64,000 nt of DNA from Streptomyces sp. B21-083 (GTDB taxonomy: Bacteria > Actinomycetota > Actinomycetes > Streptomycetales > Streptomycetaceae), in the NCBI RefSeq assembly GCF_036898825.1, contig NZ_JARUND010000001.1:372001-436000 (forward strand), given 5' to 3'. This document shows, in pieces, positions 26,607-35,259 of the stretch. The stretch's first letter is position 1. Every line of letters starts with the position of its first letter. Under the pieces are notes generated by a model. It saw only the letters and a program-made list of their open reading frames with translations, had not been told where the DNA came from and ran no database searches. The position numbers and the translations under genes were made by a program.

Positions 26607-27449
26607 TCAGCCCAGCCCGCAGCGGTCGAGTGCGGCACGAACCCGGTCGAGTCCCTCAGCCCGCCGGCGGTCCCGGTCAGGCATTTGATCGCCCTCGCGC
26701 CAGCGCCAGGCCGAGAACATCGCCCAGTTCAGAGCGCGGCACCGGTGAACCAGGTCCTGGTCGGCCCCGGCGTAGCGCCTGCCCACTTCTTCGGGCGCAT
26801 GAGCGAGGTCGAACTCGATCGGACCACGGCAGCATGTGGCGAGATCCACGAAGAGCGGCCCTCTCCTCGTGTTGAGGAGGTTCCCGGGATGCGGCTCGCC
26901 GTGCAGCAGCTGGTCGTCGGCGTTCGAGACGCTGATCGCTGCGCTCAGTCCACCGAGGGTGTCACTGAGGAATTGCCGGTCGGCGTCGTGCAGTTCGGGG
27001 GACCGCACCCGGTCGTTCACCTCCCTCAGCGCCCCGGCGACCCGATCGGTGAAGTGCGGTGCAACCAGATCGATCTCCCGCAGGGCGGCATGGTGCCGTG
27101 TGAACGCGTCCGCGTAGTCGGCCGGCGCGACCTCTGATCCCACAGGTTCGTAGTAGGTCCAGAGGGAGATGGCGAAGGCATCACGCACATGGACACGGGG
27201 TTCGACCCGAGGGTCCAGCTCAGCCACCGGCGCGTCGACGTAGGCGAGACGGCGAGCGACCTCTACTTCGAACTCGGAATCGGCCAGCTGCCCCGAAGGA
27301 GCGACCCGAGCCAGCACCCCACAAGGGATCAGGTGCAGCGCGACGCGGTCCGAGTTGTGGATGACGACTACATCGTCGACCCGGAGGCCCAGCTCCGAAG
27401 CTGTCGCCCGTCCTGCCTCAACTGCGCGTCGAAGTTCATTGGGCTGCAC
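26607..27449 (-). CDS. APH-fold phosphotransferase family protein
   Basis: 280 aa from GTG 27449, which has GGGAG 4-5 nt upstream; the frame stays open to 27563 without supporting features. Catalytic loop LLHGEPHPGNLL and metal-binding FVDLATCCRGPIEFDLAHAP are present, with the usual Asp of the loop replaced by Glu (HGEPHPGN), a variant seen in some family members. The helical C-terminus ends AEGLDRVRAALDRCG. Substrate unknown. Confidence 0.82.
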   Translation of the reverse strand: MQPNELRRAVEAGRATASELGLRVDDVVVIHNSDRVALHLIPCGVLARVAPSGQLADSEFEVEVARRLAYVDAPVAELDPRVEPRVHVRDAFAISLWTYYEPVGSEVAPADYADAFTRHHAALREIDLVAPHFTDRVAGALREVNDRVRSPELHDADRQFLSDTLGGLSAAISVSNADDQLLHGEPHPGNLLNTRRGPLFVDLATCCRGPIEFDLAHAPEEVGRRYAGADQDLVHRCRALNWAMFSAWRWREGDQMPDRDRRRAEGLDRVRAALDRCGLG

Positions 27450-27845
27450 ACCGTCTCCCTCTCTGCCGAGTACACAAACGCACCTGGGGACCACAGTGAC
27501 ACCACCGATGTCCTCGCGAACATCGTCCGGCGCCCGATCCAGAGGGAACCGGCCGCCATCCACGCTGAGACCGGCGTCCTATGACGGCGATGATCCGCTC
27601 CCTGTTGCGCTCGGCGTCACTGCGCAGAGGCTGAGCAGCGGGACCGTCGGAGTGCCGGGCGCCAGGGTTCATACCCGCCGGCCCACCAATCGGAAGGGTC
27701 TATCCATTTCCAGCGCCGGACGTGCCGCCCCGAAAATGAGCGTCCACTCCGCATCGGGTCTCCTACGACCTGACGAAAGCGGTCACGCACGCCCTGCCGT
27801 GGCCGCTTGTCGGGTCAGCGTCGACGCCGGATAGCCGGTACTCGG
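27450..27845. other. Intergenic, no gene seen
   Basis: 396 bp between two minus-strand genes. Several overlapping open frames on both strands lack a ribosome binding site and recognisable protein. Confidence 0.4.
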
Positions 27846-28409
27846 CTACCAGCTGTGCGCCACGTCCACCACGATCCGTCCGGGCAGCACCAGCACCCGG
27901 AACGGCAGTTTGGCCCGGACCCCGAGGCCGATATGCGTGCCCGAGTAGTAGTAGCCGCCGAACTTGGCGTCCCTGAAGGTCTGGTAGCCGGTGAAGTCCA
28001 GCCCCGGCAGCGGATCAGCCAGTTCGACCGGATACTGCGACGTGTTGACCGGTGCGGTGAACTCGATCTCGATGATCGCCCCACCCTTGACGGGGATCCC
28101 GGTCTGGGACGGGACGTGGTTGAAGTCGGGCACATACTGCACCCAGTACAGGGCCGGATCGGCCGTGGTCATGCCCGGAATGTCGAAGACCATCCGGTCG
28201 TAGCAGGCGTGACGGCCGGTCCGGACGTTCGCCAGGGCACCGGTCATCGCGAGCGATCCCGGTTCCGACTTGTTCTGACTTCCCCAGCCCGTCTCGCAAG
28301 CGGCGGCCTGCGGTGCGGCAGCGGTGGCGGTCGCGGCGGCAGCCGGAACAGCGCCTCCCCCCGCTAATACCAGCGCCAGCGTTGCCAGCACCGTTGTCAA
28401 GCGTTTCAT
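27846..28409 (-). CDS. Secreted AMIN-like domain protein
   Basis: 187 aa from ATG 28409. A signal peptide (MKRLTTVLATLALVLAGGGA, cleavage near AAAATA) is followed by a beta-rich domain: ACETGWGSQNKSEPGS, NVRTGRHACYDRMVFDIPG, YWVQYVPDFNH, GGAIIEIEFTAPV and the C-terminal LGVRAKLPFRV, GRIVVDVAHSW. This fits the AMIN-like family of actinobacterial exported proteins, thought to bind cell wall material. Two Cys residues could form a disulfide. A paralogue on the opposite strand ends at position 100, about 27.7 kb away. Confidence 0.82.
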   Translation of the reverse strand: MKRLTTVLATLALVLAGGGAVPAAAATATAAAPQAAACETGWGSQNKSEPGSLAMTGALANVRTGRHACYDRMVFDIPGMTTADPALYWVQYVPDFNHVPSQTGIPVKGGAIIEIEFTAPVNTSQYPVELADPLPGLDFTGYQTFRDAKFGGYYYSGTHIGLGVRAKLPFRVLVLPGRIVVDVAHSW

Positions 28410-28537
28410 CGGCGAGCAGCCCCCTTCTGGTTCCCCTATGGTGCGATGCCCTGTCAGACAATCGGGACAGCCGGATGGTTGGATGCGCCGATCGCCCGGT
28501 TTCGGAAATTCTGCTCCGAACGCCCCTCGCCCCGAGC

Positions 28538-28763
28538 CTTCTCCGAACTGCGGCAGGCTCACGTCATCGCGGGCAGCGCATCCGTCCTGTGGAGCTGCGC
28601 GACCGTCCCCGGCGATCGGTCGGCCGCCGCGATCTGTCCGCTCCCCCGGGCTTCTCCGAACTGCGGCAGGCTCACGTCATCGCGGGCAGCGCATCCGTCC
28701 TGTGGAGCTGTGCGACCGTCCCCGGCGATCGGTCGGCCGCCGCGATCTGTCCGCTCCCCCGGG
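28538..28763. repeat. 113-bp tandem duplication (two copies plus start of a third)
   Basis: Copy 1 at 28538-28650 and copy 2 at 28651-28763 differ at one base in the part I compared (GAGCTGCGCG versus GAGCTGTGCG). A third unit starts at 28764 with CTTCTCCGA and then diverges. 113 is not a multiple of three, so this is not a coding repeat. It fills most of the 549-bp gap between the AMIN-like gene and the kinase gene, where both 5' regions lie. Confidence 0.9.
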
Positions 28764-28958
28764 CTTCTCCGATGAGCGACGATGATGGGCGTGGCCGGTG
28801 CGAATGCGTGTCCGAACGGACGTATGCTCACCCTCTTGGCTGACAGCGCTCCGTGCAACAGCCAGCAGCCAAGGGTCCGTTGAACGGCTCCCCGGCCGGA
28901 GAGGTCCCGTGTCGGCCGCCGACCGGATCGGCCCCGAAGCAGCCGAAAGGAACCCACG

Positions 28959-30704
28959 GTGTCCGACGAAGGACGGCTGATCGCCGGCCGATACCGCCTC
29001 CTCGACCGGATCGGCCGGGGAGGCATGGGAACCGTCTGGCGCGCCCACGACGATCTCCTCGCGCGCCAGGTCGCCGTCAAGAAACTCCACCCCCAGCCGC
29101 AGCTCGACGACCACGAACTGGCCATCCTGTTCGAGCGCACTCGGCGCGAGGCCCGCAGCGCGGCACGGATCAGCCACCCCAATGTGATCGTCGTCCATGA
29201 CGTCGTGGTCGACGAGGGCCTGCCCGCCATCGTCATGGAGTACGTGCCTTCCACCACCCTCGCCGATCTGACCGAGGAGCACGGCCCCGTCCCGCCCGAA
29301 GAGGCCGCCAGGATCGGCCGCGAGGTGCTCGCGGCCCTGCGGGCGGCGCACCGGGCCGGGATCCTGCACCGGGACGTGAAGCCGGCGAACGTACTGCTGG
29401 CCGAGGACGGCCGGGTGGTTCTCACCGACTTCGGCATCGCCCAGGCCTCCGAGGCCTCGGCTCTCACCCGTACCGGCCAACTGGTCGGGTCGGTCGACTT
29501 CATCGCCCCCGAGCGCCTCGTCGGCGCGCCTCCGGGCCCCGAGGCCGATCTGTGGGGGCTGGGCGCCACGCTCTTCCAGGCGGTGGACGGCCGGTCACCG
29601 TTCCTGCGGGACTCGGTGACGGGGACCATGTACGCCATCGCCATGGAGCCCGTCCCCCAGGTCCGGTCCGCCGGGCCGCTGACCCCCCTGATCCAGGGCC
29701 TGCTCGCCAGTAAGCCGTCGGAGCGACTGTCGGCCGAGGACGCCGAACGCCTCCTGCGCGTGCCGGCCGGAGTCCGCGCGGCGGCCGACGACGCCGCAAC
29801 TCCGATTCCGATTCCGGCTCTTGCTCCCGCTTCAGGGCCGGGCCGGAAGGCGGACCCGGACTCGCGGCTCGCGATTCGCGGGGCGTCCGCTGTCGAGGTG
29901 TCCGCCGAACGTCCGCCCGCCGGCACTCCCGATCCGCGAGGCAAGGGGTCTGCGGGCCGATGGAGGAAGCCGGTCGGGTTCGCTGCGGTGGCCGCCGTCA
30001 TGGCGCTACTCATCACGTCCGCGTGGTTGGTCCTGGCGACACCGGAGAAGGACAGTCACGGCACCGGCGCCACGGCGTCGGACAATCCGCTGACAGTCGG
30101 GGACGCCAACGCGCCGGACTCCCCGGGCACGGCCGCGGCCTCCTCTCCTGTCTCCTCGCCGTCGAGTTCGGCGAGTTCGGACAGTTCCGCGAGTACCGCG
30201 GGTTCTGGCGGCGCGTCGCCGACCGTGCCCGCTCCGTCCGAGCCGACGTCCAAGTCCTCGCAGAAGACTGCCGGGCAGGAGTCCGGTGACGATGACACGT
30301 CCCCAGCGAGTGGATCCGGCGGCTCGGACTCCCAGCCCGGCCGTCCCCTGCTGGTCGCCGCCTCGGGCAAGTGCCTGAGCGGCGGCGCCGGGACCGAGGG
30401 CATCCAGCTGTTCCAGGCCACGTGCGACGGGTCCGCCGCGCAGCGGTGGCGCATCGGATCGGACGGCACCGTGCGGTCCTCCGGGAAGTGCATGACCGCG
30501 GCCGGTGGGGCGACGGACAGCCGGACCGAGGTCCAGTTGGCCGGCTGCGACGGCCGTACGAGCCAGGAGTTCCGTCTCGCCGGTACGGAACTGAGGGCTG
30601 ACCAGGCGCAGATGTGCGTCGACATCTTCGGCGGCGCGAGCGGCACGGGGGCGGTCCTGTTCGAATGCAACGGACGGGACAACCAGACCTGGACACTGGG
30701 GTAA
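28959..30704 (+). CDS. Transmembrane Ser/Thr protein kinase with extracellular ricin lectin domain
   Basis: 581 aa from GTG 28959. The kinase domain (about 10-270) is complete: Gly-rich loop RIGRGGMGTVW, Lys41 in VAVKKL, catalytic HRDVKPANVLL, DFG in LTDFGIAQAS and the APE-like IAPERL. After a linker comes one transmembrane helix (VGFAAVAAVMALLITSAWLV), then a Ser/Thr/Pro-rich stalk of about 110 residues and a ricin B domain (about 465-581) with GKCLSGG, AQRW, GKCMTAAGG and DNQTW. PASTA repeats, the usual sensor of PknB-type kinases, are absent; a carbohydrate-binding sensor replaces them. It probably couples external sugar or wall binding to intracellular phosphorylation (inference). Confidence 0.92.
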   Translation: MSDEGRLIAGRYRLLDRIGRGGMGTVWRAHDDLLARQVAVKKLHPQPQLDDHELAILFERTRREARSAARISHPNVIVVHDVVVDEGLPAIVMEYVPSTTLADLTEEHGPVPPEEAARIGREVLAALRAAHRAGILHRDVKPANVLLAEDGRVVLTDFGIAQASEASALTRTGQLVGSVDFIAPERLVGAPPGPEADLWGLGATLFQAVDGRSPFLRDSVTGTMYAIAMEPVPQVRSAGPLTPLIQGLLASKPSERLSAEDAERLLRVPAGVRAAADDAATPIPIPALAPASGPGRKADPDSRLAIRGASAVEVSAERPPAGTPDPRGKGSAGRWRKPVGFAAVAAVMALLITSAWLVLATPEKDSHGTGATASDNPLTVGDANAPDSPGTAAASSPVSSPSSSASSDSSASTAGSGGASPTVPAPSEPTSKSSQKTAGQESGDDDTSPASGSGGSDSQPGRPLLVAASGKCLSGGAGTEGIQLFQATCDGSAAQRWRIGSDGTVRSSGKCMTAAGGATDSRTEVQLAGCDGRTSQEFRLAGTELRADQAQMCVDIFGGASGTGAVLFECNGRDNQTWTLG

Positions 30705-30720
30705 CCGCCCCGGAGAGTGC

Positions 30721-30927
30721 CCTGCCGCCGCTGCGGGCCATCGCCCTCGTACCGAGCGGGGCCAGTCGTCGTGGGACACGGTCGCGGCGGGCCCGGCGGG
30801 AGCCCCGACGGACGGCTACTTCTACGCGCACGAGCACGCCGACTGAAACTTCCCGAACAACGGATCAGGCGGCGGCGAGAGCACGAACGACGACACCCCC
30901 GCCCACAAGTGGTACGACTCCTGCTGA
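30721..30927 (+). pseudogene. Remnant with in-frame TGA
   Basis: One frame reads ERGQSSWDTVAAGPAGAPTD, GYFYAHEHAD, a TGA at 30844-30846, then NFPNNGSGGGESTNDDTPAH and KWYDSC before a second TGA. A TGG-to-TGA change is the simple explanation. The composition (Gly, Asn, Ser, aromatic) suggests the end of a secreted protein. No start codon or ribosome binding site is visible and I cannot name a family. Confidence 0.4.
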
Positions 30928-31028
30928 GAGACCTTCAGCGCCTCCAGCACCAGCGTGAGCCCGCCGAGCACCTCGCCCGGCGGGTGCACGCACAGGGGGA
31001 GTCCGACGCTCGGCCGGTTTCCGCACGC

Positions 31029-31322
31029 TCAGGCGTTGGCCTGACCATGCCACGGCGTCCGCCGCGGAGCGGCGTGGTGCACGGGGCCGTCGGCCCCGGC
31101 AGCCTGCCGACGCCCCAGCCACACGGACGTCGCCGACAGCAGGCCGGTGAAGACCAGCAACAAAACCACCGACACCCACATTTGCCGACTTCCGGGGTCG
31201 TCCCATCCCACCAACGCGGCCGAGACCGCCCACAGGACGACGCCTCCGGCATAGAAGAGGCGGATTCGGCGCAGTTGACGCAGGGCTCGTACGGATGCGG
31301 CGTGATCAGTTTCCGGTGCCAT
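31029..31322 (-). CDS. Small membrane protein, two transmembrane segments
   Basis: 97 aa from ATG 31322. After a basic segment (VRALRQLRRIR) there are two hydrophobic helices, LFYAGGVVLWAVSAALVGW and MWVSVVLLLVFTGLLSATSV, joined by a short DDPGSRQ turn, then a polar basic tail. The topology resembles many unnamed Streptomyces two-helix proteins. The ribosome binding site is weak (GGGTAC region), so the start is not certain. It stands alone. Confidence 0.65.
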   Translation of the reverse strand: MAPETDHAASVRALRQLRRIRLFYAGGVVLWAVSAALVGWDDPGSRQMWVSVVLLLVFTGLLSATSVWLGRRQAAGADGPVHHAAPRRTPWHGQANA

Positions 31323-31515
31323 GCCGACCCAGGTACCCCGATACGCGCCTTCTACAAGCCGACCGATGAGGCCATCGCGACTCAACCGGCGATACGAACA
31401 GACCGCCCCCACCATGGGGGGCGGTCTGCCACAACAGGTCACATGGCTTCCTCAGACGCGGCCGGAATCCTGCTGAGCGGAGTCCCGTCCAGAGGCCGTC
31501 TGAAGGCGGTTCGGC

Positions 31516-31770
31516 TCAGCCACCGCTCTTTCGACGGAACGACCGCTGGCTCGCGGCCGGGCCGTGCGCGCCGTGGATCTTCGACCTGTCGCTGTTCGCA
31601 GCGCCGTCGACGGCGTCAGCCTGCTGACCACGCTTGCGCGCGAGTGCCTCCCGGAACTTGCGCTTCAGGTCGTCCTGACCGTCGTCCTGACCGCCATCGT
31701 CGGGCGCGAGTGCGGCGCTCTCGCCGTCAACCGGCTCCGCGCCTTCGGGTGATGGAGACTCTGCAGCCAT
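31516..31770 (-). CDS. DUF5302 family small protein
   Basis: 84 aa from ATG 31770, with GAGGTCACC directly before the start. An acidic N-terminus ([20 protein letters not shown]) leads into the conserved basic core [19 protein letters not shown] and the C-terminal signature [20 protein letters not shown]. This is the actinobacterial DUF5302 family, of unknown function, widely present in Streptomyces. No signal or membrane segment. Confidence 0.85.
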   Translation of the reverse strand: MAAESPSPEGAEPVDGESAALAPDDGGQDDGQDDLKRKFREALARKRGQQADAVDGAANSDRSKIHGAHGPAASQRSFRRKSGG

Positions 31771-31883
31771 GGTGACCTCCTGGGACCGAGCAGTGGAAAG
31801 CACAGCTTGTCATGCCGGGGACCGCTCCGATCGCCCGCGCCCCGCATCACCGACCGCTGTCGCGGGCCGCCGGCCGCGGTGCC

Positions 31884-32903
31884 TCAGCTCTCCAGGACGA
31901 AGATCGGCTTGTGGCCGGCGCGGCCCGAGGTCAGCACGTCGGGGATCTCGTCCCAGCCGTACACCCCGCTGGTGACCAGCTCGGGATGGAGCGTCCCGGA
32001 GGCCACCGCTTCCAGCGTCGGCGTCATGTTCGGCCGCGCGTGTCCCTTGCCGTTGTGGAAGTGGACTCCACGCTGGTACAGCGAGAGCAGCGGGAGCTGC
32101 ACCTCGTCGAAGTAGATGCCGACGCTGTTGACGTAACCCTCGGGCATGACCGACAGCAGCGCCTTGCGCAGCCGCGCGGCGTCGCAGCTGGCGTCCACGG
32201 CGAGGTGGAAGTCCTTCTCCCGCTTGCCGTTGATGTCGTGGACCTCCGCGCCGAGCTGCTCGGCGACCTTCATCCTGACCGGGTCGTCGTCGTAGTACAC
32301 GGTGCGGGCGCGGGCGCAGTGGACGGCTACGTCGACCACGTACAGGCCGATGGAGCCGGTGCCGCCGAAGACCGCGATCTTCGGGTCGGTGATCCCGGCG
32401 ACGGTCGGCATCACCGTCTCCCAGCCGAGGGCGAGGTTGTCGCCGATCGACGCCAGGTGTACCGGATCGACGCCGGCGGGCAGCTTGGCGAGGTTGTAGT
32501 CCGCGTAGGGGACGCGGATGAGTTCGTCGAAGGTGCCGCCCCAGGCACCGTTCACCGGAAGTCCGTACTGGGCGTCGCCGTGGACGAGACAGCGGGCCGG
32601 GTGTCCGAGCTCGCACTGCGCGCAGCTGCCGCAGGCTATGTGCCATGCGACGCCGACGATGTCGCCGACGGCGACATCCGTGCAGTCGGGGCCGACCTCG
32701 ACGACCGTGCCCACGCACTCGTGGCCGATCGGGAACGGGCCGAACGCGGAGAACGGCGTTCTGTCGTCGATGACATGGTGGTCGAGATCGCAGGTCGTGG
32801 CCGCGAGCGGGCGTACGAGCGCGTCCGTGCCCTCGACAAGGGTGGGGGCGTCGACCTCGTCGAAGCGCAGTTGTCCGGGCGCGACGAACATCAGGCTCTT
32901 CAT
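31884..32903 (-). CDS. Zinc-dependent alcohol dehydrogenase family protein
   Basis: 339 aa MDR-superfamily enzyme. Catalytic zinc ligands are in TTCDLD and GHECVG. The structural zinc lobe has four Cys in ACGSCAQCELGHPARC. The NAD(P) Rossmann motif is IAVFGGTGSIGLYVVDVAV (GGTGSIG, a variant of GxGxxG), with YYDDDPVRMKVAEQLGAE after it. It probably oxidises an alcohol (or reduces an aldehyde or ketone). It follows the ABM-fold gene by 71 bp on the same strand. A TetR-type operator stands before that gene, so the pair should be one inducible operon. Confidence 0.9.
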   Translation of the reverse strand: MKSLMFVAPGQLRFDEVDAPTLVEGTDALVRPLAATTCDLDHHVIDDRTPFSAFGPFPIGHECVGTVVEVGPDCTDVAVGDIVGVAWHIACGSCAQCELGHPARCLVHGDAQYGLPVNGAWGGTFDELIRVPYADYNLAKLPAGVDPVHLASIGDNLALGWETVMPTVAGITDPKIAVFGGTGSIGLYVVDVAVHCARARTVYYDDDPVRMKVAEQLGAEVHDINGKREKDFHLAVDASCDAARLRKALLSVMPEGYVNSVGIYFDEVQLPLLSLYQRGVHFHNGKGHARPNMTPTLEAVASGTLHPELVTSGVYGWDEIPDVLTSGRAGHKPIFVLES

Positions 32904-32974
32904 GGGAAAGCTCCTCGGTTTCGTGGGGAACCCGGGGCCGGCCGGTGTGCCGGCCGGCCCGGTCGCCTACTCGG

Positions 32975-33298
32975 TCAGACGGCGCCGGCGTCCGGGTCGC
33001 CGGCGGGGATCGCGTCCAGGAAGACCATGTCCGGGGGGCCGGCCAGTGCCTGCGCCAGGGCGCCGCCGACCTCCCGCATGACGGCACCCTTCATGTGCGC
33101 GCCGAGCGCCTCCCGCGAGGCCCACTTCTCGATCATGACGAACTCACCGGTGGTGCCCGCCTTGCGGTGCAGGGCGTACAGCAGGCATCCGGGTTCGGCG
33201 TGCACCTTGGGCAGCGCCGCCGTCAGCGTCTTCTCCACCAGCTCTTCCTGGCCGGGCTTGGCGACCATTGTCGCCACCAGGACTATCGGATCGGTCAT
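32975..33298 (-). CDS. ABM-fold quinol monooxygenase-like protein
   Basis: 107 aa, the usual length for antibiotic biosynthesis monooxygenase (ABM, YgiN-like) domains: IVLVATMVAKPGQEELVEK, PGCLLYALHRKAGTTGEFVM, IEKWASREALGAHMKG. It is a dimeric ferredoxin-like fold needing no cofactor in known members. First gene of the operon with the alcohol dehydrogenase. An operator (33316-33333) starts 18 bp upstream of its ATG. Confidence 0.87.
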   Translation of the reverse strand: MTDPIVLVATMVAKPGQEELVEKTLTAALPKVHAEPGCLLYALHRKAGTTGEFVMIEKWASREALGAHMKGAVMREVGGALAQALAGPPDMVFLDAIPAGDPDAGAV

Positions 33299-33301
33299 GG
33301 T

Positions 33302-33676
33302 TTACACCTTTCGAAGTATGACACTCGCTATAACCATGTCAGACGTCCAGAGACGCGAAAGCGGCCCGCGCGCGGCGAACTCCGGCCAGTACCGGGCCAC
33401 CGGTGCGTCGACGTCGAGCAGTCGGCGCTCGACCAGCAGCAGCGCCGTCAGGGACGTGACCGTCTTCGTGCACGACCAGACATTGGTGATCGTGTCCCGC
33501 CGCCATGGCACCGAGCGGCCCTGGTCGGCCCAGCCTTTCCACAGGTAGACCACCGGCTCCCCGTCGACCACGACGGCGACAGAGGCACCGAGTTCCTCGC
33601 CCGCGTCGAGGTTCTCGGACAGTCGCGCGGCCACCTCCGTGAAACGCTCGTCGCACACTCCGCCGAGTTCCGCCAT
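33302..33676 (-). pseudogene. 3'-truncated serine beta-lactamase/esterase-fold gene
   Basis: From ATG 33676: [40 protein letters not shown] and the nucleophile motif SxxK in [20 protein letters not shown], then [15 protein letters not shown]. After about 107 residues the homology stops and junk codons ([16 protein letters not shown]) run to a stop. The family (class C beta-lactamase/LACTB-like hydrolases) is about 370-400 aa, so two thirds are lost, including the YxN motif. Its 3' end lies over the operator of the downstream operon, so the deletion joined it to that promoter region. Confidence 0.85.
33316..33333. promoter_or_regulatory. TetR-type operator before the ABM/ADH operon
   Basis: GTATGAC (33316-33322), ACTC, GCTATAA (33327-33333). 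Same layout as the operators at 35213-35234 and 36333-36350 (TATGAC-N4-G[T/C][T/C]ATA), so it is probably bound by the TetR protein encoded at 35260-35844. Confidence 0.75.
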
Positions 33677-34066
33677 GGTCGGCGTCCCGTCGCCGTCGGG
33701 ACGTCGTCGCCGGCCGGCCGCACCGCCGTGCGGGGCACGCCGCGCAACTCGCGGCGCAGGCTCGCGCGGGCGATGTCGGCGGCGTCCAGCAGGTAGGTCT
33801 GGCGCATCCGCCAGGGGGCGCGGTGTCCGTGCCGGGGAAAGCTCTCGACGCCCCGCTGGACGTAGCCGGACGCCAGCTCGATCAGGGGCCGCTCCCGGAC
33901 GTCGGGTTCCGCGGGTGGGGTGACCGCCGCGAGGTCGGCGCGGCGCATGTGGTTGAGGACCCGGCACACCAGTCGCGCGGTGAGATCCGCACGCATGGTC
34001 CAGGACAGGCACGATCAGAACATCGACGTGGGCGGGCGGCGAGGTGGAGTGCGGGGCACTGGTCAT
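33677..34066 (-). pseudogene. Baeyer-Villiger-type flavin monooxygenase remnant with large internal deletion
   Basis: The N-terminus from ATG 34066 ([11 protein letters not shown]) is the start of the FAD-binding Rossmann strand of flavin monooxygenases, but the GxGxxG that should follow is gone. After a frame change the C-terminal end of such enzymes appears: [40 protein letters not shown]. About 370 of about 500 residues are missing. Its end meets the start of the truncated hydrolase gene, as expected for a former monooxygenase-esterase operon that opens lactone products. Confidence 0.7.
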
Positions 34067-34122
34067 GGCACCCGAGTATGGAAGCGCTCCGAAACCGCCG
34101 CTTGACCCTGGGCGACAGAAAT

Positions 34123-35166
34123 TTAACCCTGCCCGACACGCGGTGACTTGGGAACGCGCCTGGCGTCACGGCGGACCTGAGTCGGCGTCCGGCCGAACCA
34201 ACGGCGCGCCGCACGGGTGAGCGCCGCCTGTCCGGCCAGCTCCACCAACGACGCGACCTGCGAGAACGGCATGTCGGTCCCCGTAAGCAGCCGATGTGCC
34301 GCCTTCTTGCGTACGTCGTCGACGATCGCCTGGAACGATGTGCCCTCCTGCGCCAGCCGCCGCTGCAACGTGCGCGGATGCGTGTGCAGCCATGCCGCGA
34401 CCATGTCGATCCTCGCGGGAACCGTGCCCAGCGCGCGCCCGACCGCCGACCGCACCGTGGTCGTGACGCTGTCGCGGGGATCTGTGTAGTGGGCCTCCAG
34501 GTACTCCACGACCATGCGGCGCAGTTCGGGGTTGACCGGGGTCGACATCGGCTGGACGAAGAGCTTCTTCCGTACCCGCAGCAGGGCGCGGTCCGCGTCG
34601 AACCGGATCGGCGCGCCGAAGAACTCCGCGTACACCGACTCGTCCGTCAGCGGCGGATGGGGCATGTAGACCCCGAGCAGCTCGTAGCCGCCGCTCATCG
34701 TGATGAGATTGCGGTGCAGCAGCCCCAGACCCGCGTCGATCGTCTGCGGCTCGTACGGAATGTCCGGATGCACCATCCGGTATTCGACGGCCCCCACCCC
34801 CGCGTAGCGCTCGGGATCGTCCACGCGAGACATACGAATGCCCTGGTTGTGGACGAAGAGGAACCGGGACGCGCAGTCCAGACCCTCTCCGACCGTGTCG
34901 CAGTTCCCGACCGCCAGAGCCAGCGGGCCGAGCATCGACATGTCCTGGTGCGCCGCCAGACGCAGTCCGAGATCCGGACAGTCCAGTTCCTTCGTGGCGC
35001 GGCGCAGGATCCGCCCGGCCGTGACCGCCGGCAGCAGAGCGTGGTCGGAGTCCAGGTCATCCGGCGAAACGCCGAACTCGCCGAGCAGACCCGCCCCGTC
35101 ACCGCCGAGATCGTCGATCAGACGATCGATGCCCCGGATCGCGGCGGCCCGGATTTCCATCTGCAC
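34123..35166 (-). CDS. AraC-family transcriptional regulator (OruR/ArgR-like sensor domain)
   Basis: 347 aa. The N-terminal about 200 residues form the Arabinose_bd-type sensor domain of this subgroup ([52 protein letters not shown]). The C-terminal two helix-turn-helix motifs are in [20 protein letters not shown] and [20 protein letters not shown], followed by the family signature [20 protein letters not shown]. It is divergent from the TetR gene, with two TetR-type operators between. It was probably the activator of the flavin monooxygenase operon that has decayed downstream of it. Confidence 0.9.
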   Translation of the reverse strand: MQMEIRAAAIRGIDRLIDDLGGDGAGLLGEFGVSPDDLDSDHALLPAVTAGRILRRATKELDCPDLGLRLAAHQDMSMLGPLALAVGNCDTVGEGLDCASRFLFVHNQGIRMSRVDDPERYAGVGAVEYRMVHPDIPYEPQTIDAGLGLLHRNLITMSGGYELLGVYMPHPPLTDESVYAEFFGAPIRFDADRALLRVRKKLFVQPMSTPVNPELRRMVVEYLEAHYTDPRDSVTTTVRSAVGRALGTVPARIDMVAAWLHTHPRTLQRRLAQEGTSFQAIVDDVRKKAAHRLLTGTDMPFSQVASLVELAGQAALTRAARRWFGRTPTQVRRDARRVPKSPRVGQG

Positions 35167-35180
35167 GTCCTACCGCCCTC

Positions 35181-35234
35181 CATGACATTCGTCAGAGATC
35201 CGCTTCAGGCTAGGCTATGACGAACGTCATAGCC
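35181..35234. promoter_or_regulatory. Paired TetR-type operators between AraC and TetR genes
   Basis: A perfect 9-bp inverted repeat GGCTATGAC-GAAC-GTCATAGCC at 35213-35234, and a weaker copy ATGAC-ATTC-GTCA at 35182-35194, centred 35 bp apart. Both fit the ATGAC-N4-G half-site pattern found before the ABM/ADH and tautomerase genes. The strong copy lies 25 bp before the TetR start, consistent with self-repression. Confidence 0.8.
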
Positions 35235-35259
35235 GGTGGGACCAGAAGGGATTCCGTCC

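Noticed and set aside
28538..28770. 113-bp repeats as a CRISPR-like array
   Set aside because: The units are directly adjacent without spacers and far too long; it is a tandem duplication.
30844..30846. TGA inside an open frame as a possible selenocysteine codon
   Set aside because: No start codon, ribosome binding site or SECIS-like hairpin seen, and Cys is not expected there; a Trp-to-stop change is simpler.
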